A stretch of DNA of 64,000 nucleotides, from the NCBI RefSeq assembly GCF_050908995.1, contig NC_135119.1, positions 11,594,001 to 11,658,000 of the forward strand. The letters run 5' to 3'. A program made the position numbers and the translations under genes. The notes beneath the pieces were generated by a model. The model made no database searches. It was not told where the DNA came from and was given only the letters and a program-made list of their open reading frames with translations. This DNA is from Andrena cerasifolii. Its lineage: Eukaryota > Arthropoda > Insecta > Hymenoptera > Andrenidae. Positions 1 to 10,689 of this stretch are shown one piece after another (the first letter of the stretch is position 1; each line of letters starts with the position of its first letter).

Positions 1-991
1 TGCCCCAATTACTGTCAGTGTCCCTATTACTGTCAGTTTAATTATTTTACTTAATAGTGAAATAATGCTTGCAAAATCGTAAAGGAAAAAATTGTAATGA
101 TAGATTTGATTTCCGTTTCAGATAATAATAAATAAACATCGCATACTTATATTTATAGATTAATATTAAAATGTGAATTTACCATTAGCGTATCAAAAAT
201 GCGACTGGCGTAAGTAGAGAATAAGAGAACAGTGTAGTGCAAAAAGAGTGGTAATTTTACCGTTCACCTCATACTTGCTGCAATAAATGAGTTATTAATA
301 TAGTTAAGAGTCATTGTAATAATATAAACGCGTAAAAGTAGTGACTTTTATTGATAATTTATAATAATTAACGGTGGCAGCATTGGGGACAATGTTTTTC
401 TGTTCTGTCCACATTACTGTCGTCAGTAATCGGTACGACATGGTACGACATACCGTATTATGTACGTGTAACTGCAATACGCAACCTCAATCTACGTCCG
501 TACTTATTATTGCTCGTGTTGCTTGTAAGATTTATATACAATTACCCCAGAACTAATAATTTACTTGAAGTTTACTTCTCATTTTTCAATTTGAATTAGC
601 GTTAATTAATCACTTCGCAGCAAAAAGGACTGAACATAATAAGGAGTCAATAAGAAAAACCGTCCGTAGTCGGGTCTTACTGTCAATAATAAGGACCATC
701 AGTTATCTGGTCACAGTCAATACGACTGACAGTTATTGGGTCATGCTTGTGGCAGTTATACGGACACGACGATTTTTTAAGTGACAGTTTTAGGGACATC
801 GCACGTCCTTATACATTTTCAATTAATTAGCAAATAACACATATTATTTATGATATGAAAAAAAAATTCTTAGATAAAACAGATATTAGGCATTCTTATG
901 CTGCAAATTGGAATGATTTTGGGGTTAAATAACTTCTGAAATAATTAACGAAAGTTACGGGCTGAGCTTAAGGTGGCAGTAATTGGAACAT
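1..991. mobile_element. Partial DNA-transposon-like element with many degenerate 17-18 bp subterminal repeats
   Basis: A degenerate motif with core CAGTWAT, close to TGRCAGTAATTGGGACA, recurs about eleven times on both strands. Copies lie near 1-17, 18-36, 374-391, 405-421, 421-438, 671-687, 697-714, 725-743, 748-766, 781-798 and 973-990. The first and last copies are inverted to each other, as expected for element ends. Position 971-972 shows the AGGTG that also begins the MITEs at 13912 and 45277. Motif clusters like this are typical of transposase-binding subterminal repeats. The element is cut by the window start and carries no recognisable transposase. The superfamily is unknown. Confidence 0.5.
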
Positions 992-3125
992 CTGCCCTAC
1001 ATCGATCTAGGATCTAGACTTTTGTTCGGCGCGTGGAAACTGGAATCTCGCAGTTGCCGCGGGACACCGTTGGCTATTGCGCTCGAATTCGCGCGTGGAA
1101 TTTGTTTAGGGTCGAAACGAGAAGCCGTGGAAACGCAAGGACTACCTCTACTAGGCCCTCGGATTAAACCAGTTTCGGTCGATTGAACGTGTTGGCAGGC
1201 TACAGTAGCGCGATTCTTATCGTCGCGGCGGCTGGAATATTTGATCCATCAGACAGCCGTTCCGCTTGTAATTTCCTCGTTTGTAAAGTCCGCGCTGGAA
1301 ATCCGGCGCGCTTGGAAATACCCTCGCACCTGGCGGTAACTGCAACTTTCCGTTTCGATCGCGATTTTACAGTGGCTGCGTCCACGATCGCTCTATTAAC
1401 TTTGTACGCCGCACAGCAGCGCCGAGGAACTTAACTTGCTCGACGAAGGGCCTTGTCTCTAAGGTGACGAAGTCGAAGCTTCGGTTTCTGCTAAAATTTA
1501 GAACGCAGCGAGTGACGGAGCAATGCTTGCGCTGGAAGCGATGTTCAGTAATTTCGAGGTTGGAAATTTCGGAGCGGGTTGTCGCGGGTGTAGGCCTCGC
1601 TTCAGACATTCATGCTCGCATGAATTGCTGAGCATCTCTTGGGGACATCTGGGGAGGTCCCACGGGATTTTCGCTCGGCGGAATGCCGAATCAGTTCATC
1701 TGGGCGTGAGAAATTTCGTGTTTTACAAAGCCACGGAGCTATTCTCCGCAGGCGCGCGCAGGCTTTTATAAAATTGACGGTGAAAACCAGAACCTGGGGT
1801 CTCTGTGGGGCGTGTCGTGGGTACATGGGATTGTGAAGCCACAACTGTGCTCGTAACGCGTGTATTCGAAGCTATTAAGCGCGGATTAAGCAGTCCGTGG
1901 GATGGGGGAGAGTATTCCCTATCTCTGGTTCAGATAGCGTTTAAAACGCGACCACCAAGTTCGGTGCATGTGGGTTTTACTAACGTTCAACCTTCTGGAT
2001 GGAACTGCTGCACTTACGTCCCGCCTCGATGCAACTGTTCGGGAGCTCTTCTTATCGATCGTTTTGCGATAACATTGAAACTTCGCAGTTGGAACTGTTC
2101 TCTGCTTGAAAGCTTCTTATTCCAACGCATCGGAGTAATGGAGGAAAGTGTTTCTTCGTACGGAATGATAAATTCCGGGTCGAGATCACTTTAATTGAGA
2201 TAATAAAGGTTTGAAAGCTTCGCAGAACTCTGAGAATTGGTCTGCATTGAGAACTAGAACTCCGTTCTAAGTTCTGCTCTGTTTCAGCCGAACTTCGAAA
2301 GTTCAACTCGAGTTCCTTTGAAAGTTGAAGCGTGCTGAAATAAAGCTGACTTGCTTTACAGATTAAGTGTAAAGGTAAAAGATAGTTTAGAGTATTTCCG
2401 TTACTAGAATTTCATTCATCTAAATTATTATGGAGAATGATTGGCTGTAATTAGGCACAGTTCTGTGTAATTACAGCAGGATTATCGAAGCTCTCTTTGA
2501 AGGCGTAATATCGTAGCTTATCCTAGATTAATTTAGGGGAAGTTTTCGTTAATACAGTTTTCCAAGGGCTTACGGCAATTTGTTATTCCGACTGTGTCCC
2601 CCGTGAAAGCGAGTTTACAGAGGATAATCTGATTAGGTGGGGCAAGGCTGCACTGCGTAAATCCAATCATCGAAATAATCGTGTTCCACCGCCAAAGTGT
2701 CTTCCATTTCCATTGATCGCGGCGGCAAAGTACGCTACTTAAAAATCCTTTAGCGATCCGAGAATTCAATTTCCTTTGTTTAAGTAACTGCAATGTAACA
2801 TGACGATTCGTTGGAACCGAATTTCATATAGAATAAACCTTTTAGTCATTCCTTTTACAATCGTGAAGCCCTCGTAAGATTCTTCTCCGATCCTTGGTTC
2901 AGAGACACGATGTCAAAATCACGATAGTTGAAGTGATTCCAAGTTCAAGCGTGGGAGTATCTCACTGGTGATGTTGAAGATTTAGGGCGTGTAAGTTGAG
3001 ATTTTAAAATTCAACTGGTGTAGTGGTACGAAGTAATAAGTAATTTGCAGGTTCTAATTATGTAGAATAATCTATTATCGCAAACTAGTCCACAGTTATT
3101 TACCCACTATTAAGAGACATATTAA
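992..3125. other. Unannotated, mostly GC-rich stretch
   Basis: Short overlapping frames of up to 129 codons occur on both strands. None resembles a known protein, and none is framed by a convincing acceptor/donor pair. From about 2.2 kb the sequence becomes AT-richer. I see no repeat structure or RNA gene here. It is best read as intronic or intergenic unique DNA. Confidence 0.4.
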
Positions 3126-3238
3126 TATTTCATACTTCATATTTCATATTTCATATTTCATATTTCATATTTCATATTTCATATTTCATATTTCATATTT
3201 CATATTTCATATTTCATATTTCATATTTCATATTTCAT
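3126..3238. repeat. 7-bp microsatellite, unit CATATTT, about 16 copies
   Basis: The heptamer CATATTT repeats almost without interruption for about 113 bp. The only clear variant is a CATACTT unit at the left edge. There are no spacers, so this is a simple tandem repeat. The homogeneity suggests recent slippage, so its length is probably polymorphic. Confidence 0.95.
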
Positions 3239-3408
3239 TGTTGAATTAGTTTTAAGTATTTTTAGTATTAGTGTACGTAGTACTAATTAATGTTTAGTTT
3301 TATGTTATGGTTAGGCCTGTTAACAGTTTATACTGCGGCCTCGCCTTTACTCGCCTTTACTTTCTCCTTATATACTATACCTTTGTTTTACGAGTAATAA
3401 AGACGAAG

Positions 3409-3428
3409 TAATAATAATAATAATAATA
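3409..3428. repeat. (TAA)n microsatellite
   Basis: An uninterrupted run of TAA trinucleotides about 20 bp long, in AT-rich sequence shortly after the heptamer array. Confidence 0.9.
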
Positions 3429-3429
3429 C

Positions 3430-5540
3430 AGGAATAAATTCCAATTCGTCCAAGTTTCACTTAAGTTTTCGCTGATCAAATATGGGTAAATTAACCATTC
3501 TCCATCTCGAATACAGAAAGCGCGTACTAACCAGCGAAGCGAGTAATTTCTGTTGGTCCCTTTAACAACCGTGCTCAGCGATATCGTCTTGCAAATACAA
3601 CTGGTATACTCGCGAAGTCCCGTTTCGTGCGTTCAGCTGTTTAATTACCGAGGAGAGGGAATGATAAAGATTAAGGCCTCCCCGCAAATGAGCGTTTCCA
3701 GCTGCGTATCTGTTTTCAAAGCGTCGTCGCCGGAACGCACAGTATTCTCGCAAGTTCCCCGCACGGTTGCATCCAGCAAGCCAAGTGCAAACAAAAGGAT
3801 AACCGATTCGCAGTCGACGCACAATCCCAACGGTAATTAGCTGATTACAGGGCATCCACCCTCGCGGTATTTCCATTTCGTGACGCCACATTCTCTAATT
3901 ACGCGCTACCGTCGCCCCGAACAAAGGAACCCGTGTTCTCCTTGACCAAGAAAAAGCGGAAGGACAGATTACCATGTTCGTGTGGTTGCCCTGCGTTAAA
4001 TTGCGCGTATCGAATGGGCAGGATGTAACTGCCTGCGTTAAGAACTGGGGCCCTTCTAAGCCACCCTTGAGAATTTGGCTCATCAACCCGAGGTCCAACT
4101 TACTTTTTCGATTATTCACTTCGTACGTCGAATTTCTATTATGCACGTGGATCTTCTTAAGGGTACATTCACGCGTAATCCCTTAAAAAATTTAAAATTT
4201 CCTTAAAGACAACTGTAACGGATACGGAAAAAAGTCTTTTACTGCAGCCAGTTACTGCAGAGTAATGAAAATTCAACGATTGGTAGACACATGTTTTAGT
4301 AACAGTGCCCTGAAATCGATAATTTTGTATGCTGAATAAAATCAAATTAAGTGGACCAAAGCTTATGAAAGCTGGTAATACGATAGCGAATTCATTTACG
4401 AAAAGAATTCCGCAAGAATTTTTTAAATCCGTCAATTAGTTCTTTTGCTTTTTAAGTTCACCGAGTTTTTATCACCGTCAGAGTTGAAGCTATTTATTCA
4501 AAATTACATCGGAGAAAAAGCAATAAAATTTGTTTGTCTCATCTTCAAATATGTATAAATCAATACCAAAAAGACTTGTTACCCTATGTGCTACAGTTTT
4601 CTATAAAAAAAATCCTAAAGTGATTACACGAGAATGTACCTTTAATTGTCCTCGTTAGTTCTTGTTGAATAACCTCACTGGTTGCTCCAATCGTGGATGC
4701 TCTAATTTCTATAAACCCTCGGCATCGCCAACTCTTTGAACCTCTAACAAATATCGCAGCGCACCACTCACCGAAGCATGAATGAAACAGCACTCTAAAC
4801 CCCGACGTGGAACTCCAACGCTATTCGGTCAAAGGTGAATGAATTCCATACACTTAGAACGATGTGCCACGAAACTACCGTAGAAATCTCGTCGCCCAGC
4901 GTGAAGACGATTCTCGTGAACAGTGTCGAATGGGAGGGAAGTTTCCAGCAGTGAAGTGACCGGCGAGTAGGTTCTAGGAAGCGCGTGCAGACGACAGCCC
5001 CCGAAAAATTGCTCTATTGTAGGCGCGGCTTAATATCGGCTGGTCCATCGGCTCCATTCACCAACGACCTGTCGTTTCGGTCTAGACTTGCCGGCTGGCC
5101 GAGCAGCCTTTTCGAACCATGAAGCGCTGCAAATTCAACGGACCGGTCAGCAGACGTCGCCGAGTCTGGCCTCGGCACCTAAAACGAAGGAGAAAAGCCA
5201 CGCGAACCGTCCTATCGAACGTGAGAACGTTTGGAGGCGAGGAAACGTTCAGCTACGTGATAACGGATAGCGTCAATTCTGTCTTTACGTAAATCTTGTA
5301 CATTATGTTGCCGTCTGCCATTATCGCGACGGCTGTTCGCGATGATTAGCCACGGTGGTAGCTTTAAGAAATGTTGCCAGTACGGTTTCACGCGCGTTAT
5401 CAGTGAAACCTTGCCTGGCTCACCAAGCTCTGTATTATATTAGGATTTTAGGTTTTTCCAACTTCTCTTTCGATATGATCGATTTCGAGTAGTATTGTAG
5501 GCATTCGGCGTTTGGGAGTGGCTTACTGTGCGATTGGCAC
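3430..5540. other. Unannotated stretch
   Basis: Frames of up to 109 codons overlap on both strands around 3.55-3.9 kb. They overlap antisense to each other, which is expected in balanced-composition DNA rather than in genes. No protein family is recognisable. No RNA gene, TIR pair or tandem repeat was seen. Confidence 0.4.
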
Positions 5541-5543
5541 TTA

Positions 5544-5965
5544 CAAGGAGAGTATTTTAGGTGTCCGCCTCTGATCAGTTTGATTTTTGGATATGTTATA
5601 GAGGACCGAAAAATAAGAAATACGTGTTTTTTTATTTTTCCCCGTTTTTATATTTGGGGGGTGAAAGCTGCGTTCAAAGTTAGGGTTGAAAAATCATTTT
5701 TGTGGATTTTTGAAAATCTGGTGAGCCAGTCATATTTCGCATTCAAAGCCACAAAATTCGTCCATTGACACTATTCTCCTATCTCTAATAGTTCTCGAGA
5801 TATTCCACAAAAATGATTTTTCAACCCTAACTTTGAACGCAGTTTTCACCCCCCAAATATGAAAACGGGGAAAAATAAAAAACACGTATTTCTTATTTTT
5901 CGGTCCTCTATAACATATCCAAAAATCAAAATGATCGGAGGCGGACACCTAAAATACTCTCCTTG
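5544..5965. mobile_element. Foldback MITE with long inverted arms and TTA target duplication
   Basis: The first and last roughly 165 bp are near-perfect inverted repeats, beginning CAAGGAGAGTATTTTAGGTG. They are separated by a loop of about 85 bp. TTA at 5541-5543 and TTA at 5966-5968 flank the element as a 3-bp target-site duplication, which fits PIF/Harbinger-type insertion (inference). The two arms yield matching short frames on opposite strands, but these are by-products of the inverted repeat and not genes. No transposase is present, so the element is non-autonomous. Confidence 0.85.
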
Positions 5966-5968
5966 TTA

Positions 5969-6453
5969 GAACACCGCGAACGGATTGGAACGCAAATTCG
6001 TGAGTTCATAGAGTGACTCAAGATGAGAAGATCGCTCTTTAAGGGCGTGGAAACTAACCTCAAAGTCAAATACTTTTGTACTCCACTTTTTCGCGTATAA
6101 CTCCTAAAGTATAAGAGACAGAAAAAAATGTTTCAATCAAAAGTTTAATGATGCAACAAGCGCTATAAACTTGCGTTAACAAAATTTAAAAAAAAAAAAT
6201 TTCGTCAGGTACTTTTTTTTTAAAATCTCTTTAAAAATTTTGTCCACGCAAGTTTGCAGTGCTTATTGCACCATTAATCTTTTGTTTGAATTTTTTTTCT
6301 CTGTCTCTTGTACTTTGGGAGGTATACGCGAAAAGGTGGAAGTGCTATTTGACTTTGAGGTTAGTTTTCATAAGGATTCGTTTTCTTGTATGGGGTCGCT
6401 TTATAAACCCACAAAGTTGCCTTCCAATTGGTGAGCGCGGATTCGCGGTGTTC
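5969..6453. mobile_element. Second foldback element abutting the first
   Basis: The outer ends read GAACACCGCGAA at 5969 and its reverse complement ending at 6453. Inside them, inverted arms share AACTAACCTCAAAGTCAAAT (6049 onward, mirrored up to about 6372). Further inside, they share a CGCGTATA..AAGAGACAG segment around 6094-6121 and its mirror at 6300-6330. The arms are more diverged than those of the neighbouring element, so this copy is probably older. No clear target duplication was found. The element starts only 3 bp after the first one ends, so the junction is compound. Confidence 0.65.
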
Positions 6454-6537
6454 CCTTGTTAGGTGGTGGCCGGTTGGTTTCAGTATTTGTAGAGTTCGGA
6501 AGAGAGTGACATTGAAGAGTTGGCGTTGGGGGAATTG

Positions 6538-6605
6538 GTAACGCGGCTGGCTAGCACGCAGAGGACCCGCAGATCTCGGGATCGAGTCCCATCGCCCGAG
6601 GCTCT
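6538..6605 (+). other. tRNA-like segment with pol III B-box, possible SINE head or tRNA relic
   Basis: GGGATCGAGTCCC at 6578-6590 closely matches a T-arm/B-box, with a 4-bp stem around ATCGAG. Upstream, TGGCTAGCACGCAGAGG at 6547-6563 resembles an A-box. The intervening segment folds only weakly as an anticodon arm and lacks the usual T33. A clean acceptor stem is missing, so this is not a functional tRNA. It could be the head of a tRNA-derived SINE. Confidence 0.3.
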
Positions 6606-8690
6606 CTTTTCCGCCTACAATTTCGAAGTAAACGGGTATCAAAGCGAACACGTGACGAGGATAGAGACGTCGTTTTACAGGTAGCAATTAGAGGCTTTCT
6701 AGTAATTTATGTGGTCGGTCTGTCGCAACATATATGAATCCATTGCGCAGTGAATTAATTATACGAGCCACGGTTACGTTTCCTTCCGTCTGCATTTGCA
6801 TCCGCTTGTTCCTCGCGCGCATTAGAGGCAACGCCGCGGACGAAACCACAGATTAGCATACTACTTCTTGGACAGGTTTCGAAGCAATTTGCTGACTCTT
6901 GTCAGCATCGAAGGAGTTATTAAGCAGCCCATTAAGCATCCAGATGCATTATTCAAATTACTCGTCTCTCGGGTGACATAAACGATCGATCAAATGTACT
7001 TTATGCTAAGCGGTGATTTTTAACGCGGTCCCCCGTGACCATTGGACCAGTATCGATATTACAGGCCTAGGAAAAGGATTTGTACCAGTTCACGAACACG
7101 TTGGGACACTTGTCACTTTGACAGCGTATGACAGAAGGCTCTGTTAACCGTAAGTTGTTCTAATGATACTTGCAGCTGACACTGTCCCATACCGGCCGCT
7201 ACTTTCTTCATCTGTAAATGCTAGCTCCCCTCTGCCCACAAAAAAACCCACCTACGCGTAAGCTGCATTCTTACCACTTACAGTAACACAGATATCGCAC
7301 CATCTTCAAATTATCAATATAACCACAAGCTGCGTACTTACAATTCACCCCGTCTCTAATATTGCACCCGAAAGCCCCGCACACCCCGACTCTCCACGTT
7401 CTATAGATCCTTCGACTCGGGTTGCGCACAAATGCGATGCACCAAGGTGGTATCATTACCATTGCTTCTCCGCTAGGAAGCTTTGCAAGTGTCAGTTACG
7501 TTAATGCCGCCTGCTAGTAACATTTCCCAGCGAACTGGCCCCCGCACTTCGTCTTTGCTCGCGAACGACAGCGTGCCGCTTGAATGCAACCAAGCCACCG
7601 TCAAAGTCGTACGTATTCATCCCTGAAAGACCGAAGTTCTCGGCAAAGGACGTGCCTGTGGCCGGATTCACGAACAATTTGATACGGAGACGGCGATGGT
7701 GCCTCGCCACACTCGATCCGTCCGAGAGTGAAGCACCGGTTACGTTTCTCGACCAGACATACCGGTTGATCGAGCAACCTTTTTGAAGCACGAAGCGCAA
7801 CAAGTTCAACGAAGCGGACGGTGCGTGTCCGAGCAGACTCGCTCCAGCTCACCGTCGGGGCTGGAAAAGCGACGTCACAGCCGATTATCGTTCGAACGGG
7901 AGTCCCCTCGTGCCCTGGTCCTTCTATTCGGTTAAAGGCAGACGTACTCCCGCGCCGCCCTTTGGAACAATTCTTTCTAATTGACGGTGTCAGCGACACG
8001 TATCGGCGGGGGCTCCGCGAGTTGCGTTCAAACGACGCTGGCAGGCTCGTTTAGCGCGTTGCGCCGAGTGATCCGTTCGAGCACCGTGAAATGCAGGGTG
8101 TCGTGTAATGGCCTCAGTTTTAGTATCAGCTTTAATCTTACGGTTAGGTAGAAAGCAGAATTTAAGCTGGACCTCGCCTTTGCGCATATATAGGTACTGT
8201 TGCGGAGTTTCCTCATTGGCCATGGGCGTTGATTTATTTTACAATTAACAATTCACATAGTCACAGAACTATGTTTAACTTTAGTGCAAGTTTGGTTTGC
8301 AAGCACCAGTAGGCGGTGTTCTCCGGTACACTCCTGCTCGCAACAATATTTTGGCTTTTTTAACTTTGCCAAGCTTGTATTGAATTATTCTCTTGGGTAT
8401 AAGGTTTGTCGGCTTTTTGTGATAAATTTGTTTAAATTCTAAAATCAGTTTTTAAATTTAGAAAACCGGTTTTAGATACTAGAATTATTTATATGTAAGA
8501 ACTAATTAATTGTTTAATTAGTAACGTTAAGATTTTGACTTGAAAATCTTGAAATAGCCTCGGCCATAAGCATATTGCAGCAAAAGTTTACTGTAAAACT
8601 AATCTTCATCAGTTTATATTTGCAGAGGAAAAATACTAAATGGAATAAAGATTTCTAATTTATATTTTGTACGGATTCTGGTTATTTTAT
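6606..8690. other. Unannotated stretch
   Basis: Unique-looking sequence with a GC-rich part around 7.5-8.1 kb. There, minus-strand frames of 102 and 132 codons overlap each other and plus-strand frames. I recognise no domain or homology. From 8.3 kb the sequence becomes strongly AT-rich. Short AACCGG-containing motifs near 8468 and 9053 may be remnants of an element, but I cannot delimit it. Confidence 0.35.
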
Positions 8691-8700
8691 TTTCTTTTTA

Positions 8701-8966
8701 ATTGGTTTGGTATAGAGTATATTTTATATTATTATATTTTTGTAATTCCATAAATATTAAATGAACTGAAAATTTTATTCTTATTTATTTGGTTTTGTAT
8801 AGATAGAGTATACTTTATTTTGTTATATTTTTGTAGTTCCATAAATATTAAATGAACTAAAAATTTTATTCTTAATTATTTGGTTTTGTATAGATAGAGT
8901 ATGAATATTTGATTTTGTTATATTTTCGTAATTTTATAAATATTAAATAAACTTAACAATTTTAAA
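8701..8966. repeat. Minisatellite: three diverged copies of a unit of about 90 bp
   Basis: Three head-to-tail copies start near 8701, 8785 and 8877. Each runs from a TTTGGTTTTGTATAGA-like start through TTATATTTTTGTA and a CATAAATATTAAATGAACT-like segment. The third copy is the most diverged. The AT-rich sequence on both sides is not part of the repeat. Confidence 0.8.
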
Positions 8967-10175
8967 ATAAATATAAAGATTTTTTACTATTTTAATTATT
9001 TAAATTTTATTAATTTAATTTTTACTGTTTCGAATATGTAAAAATTCGAAAACCAGTTTCTTCAAAAGCCGGTTGTTGCATAAACCCTACTTATGTAGTA
9101 AACACGTTAATAATATCTAAAAATAAGCGGGGGGTACAAAAATGGGCACAACTCGGGAACAAGGTCCACGTTTATATAAACTTTTTTCATTATTTTCAAG
9201 TGCAGAATCCGTTCGTAAATTGGGTCTCGCATATTGCGGGACAATCTGTGTAACAAACGGTCCAAATGCACAACTATTCTCTGTTACTCTTGTAGAATAT
9301 TGCTGGTTGGTTGTTATTTGGATGAAAAGGGCGCGCGGAACACTGCGATCGAGAAGGGCTTCGACGAAAACTGACACGCGAGTGCTGTTATTCGGAGCGA
9401 TGGAGAGTGCGTTTCGTAAAGTGAATTTCTGTCCCTTTGGACTGTTTTTCGGTTTCCATACGAAGTGCACGGTGTAACGAGGAGAATTTGAGGGAATTCG
9501 CCGGGTTATGATGCTCGTGATATGCACGGCGATGCTTGGTTCGTGTTAGCGCGGGGCTGTAGCCAGTTGGCACGAAGCAATTTTAAACGTCACTCGAAAT
9601 ATCGTCGGTGGACTGTGGTGCGACTAGTGCGACGAGTGTGGTAATCGGTGCATCACGATTTCTGTTTCATCCTCGGGTGAGGGACAGCCTGTCTTGTGCT
9701 GTTCTGGTCCATCTTCGTACTATTCTATTGGAGGAAACTGTGGTGACTGACAGCGAGGGGTTACAGTTTTGCCTAGCTTCTGTGGAGAGTATTCTATTCC
9801 ATTTCTAAACCGAATGTCCCCTCCTCCTCGATCATTATTGACACTCAAAACACTGTACCATCTGGTACCTCTTCACCTTACCATCTGGTACCTCCGCGTA
9901 CCTCTGATAGAAGCTTAATAAACGAAGAAAGAACCGAGCTCGTTAAATTCGTCCATGAAGCAGAGTACGCCGCAGCCACGTCTGTCTCGCCAAACAATGC
10001 ATTGACAGCACAGTTCGAGAAGCTATCCCACCTCGTAATGGTTGTCACAACGCCGACAGCCCGTCGTCGAAGAAATGAAGCTTGGATTCGGTGTAGACTC
10101 GCAGGCCTAGCAGGCCTTTCCACGCGTGAAACGTATCGAGCTCGACGAGGCTGACGGCTGGCCTAGACGCAGAAC
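8967..10175. other. Unannotated stretch
   Basis: A 111-codon plus-strand frame and a 136-codon minus-strand frame overlap antisense around 9.1-9.5 kb. Neither is recognisable. The 17-mer TACCATCTGGTACCTC occurs twice, 24 bp apart, near 9858-9893. No other feature was seen. Confidence 0.35.

Positions 10176-10205
<30 letters not shown>
10176..10205. repeat. (ATT)n microsatellite
   Basis: About ten uninterrupted ATT units. Confidence 0.9.
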
Positions 10206-10206
<1 letters not shown>

Positions 10207-10253
10207 CAGCTGACGGGAAAGGAGACCGGTGACTCCTCCAAGGCAAGACTACA

Positions 10254-10513
10254 GGGTCTGGGCACACGTATCAGTTCCGTGACGGTTCAGTGCCGTCAGT
10301 GTCAATGTTGTCTTTGTTACTCTAGCTACTCTCTCACCATACATCGCTCTCAGTTATTGGCACTGAAACAGAGAGACCATTGAAGGTCTGGGCACACGTA
10401 GCAGTTCCGTGTCTGAAAGAAGAGGGGCGTAGAGAACCTCTCCTTCTTACCACTAGCACGCCAGCACGGAACTGATAACTCTACCCAGACTTTAACACTG
10501 ACTGCACTGAACC
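10254..10513. mobile_element. Composite MITE insertion cluster (outer element end)
   Basis: GGGTCTGGGCACACGTA at 10254 repeats the terminus of the MITE that starts at 10384. The segment GGTTCAGTGCCGTCAGTG at about 10284 is mirrored by its near reverse complement at 10495-10513. This suggests an older inverted-repeat element of the same family into which the 10384-10492 MITE was inserted. The true outer boundary could not be fixed. Confidence 0.45.
10384..10492. mobile_element. 109-bp MITE, family with AGGTCTGGGCACACG ends
   Basis: The ends are AGGTCTGGGCACACGTAGC at 10384 and its imperfect complement ending CCCAGACTT at 10492. The interior shares AGAGGGGCGTAGAG and CTTACCACTRGCACGC with the 107-bp copy at 10577, the first of these in opposite orientation. 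The flanks are TGA and TAA, a diverged version of a 3-bp duplication. The element is non-coding. Confidence 0.65.
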
Positions 10514-10576
10514 ATCCCTACTTTCAGATAGCTCCTCGACTTTTCTAAGCCCAGGCTGCATGGAGAGGGGGCCTTA

Positions 10577-10683
10577 AGGTCTAAACACACTTGTCAAGAA
10601 GAATAACACCCTCTACGCCCCTCTTCTTACCACTGGCACGCAGGAACAGTGCTGACACGGAACTGACAAGTGTGTTTAGACCT
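10577..10683. mobile_element. 107-bp MITE with intact TTA duplication
   Basis: The termini AGGTCTAAACACACTTGTCA (10577) and its reverse complement (ending 10683) are perfect over at least 20 bp. TTA at 10574-10576 and at 10684-10686 flank it, a 3-bp duplication of the PIF/Harbinger kind (inference). At 107 bp it is the smallest complete element in the window. A long minus-strand frame (10581-11018) runs out of it into flanking DNA and should not be taken as a gene. Confidence 0.85.
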
Positions 10684-10689
10684 TTACTC

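Noticed and set aside
3126..3238. Telomeric or centromeric satellite
   Set aside because: The CATATTT heptamer is not the insect TTAGG repeat, and the short single array is a simple microsatellite.
5580..5948. Two matching short proteins on opposite strands
   Set aside because: They are the same inverted-repeat arm read twice, a consequence of the foldback element.
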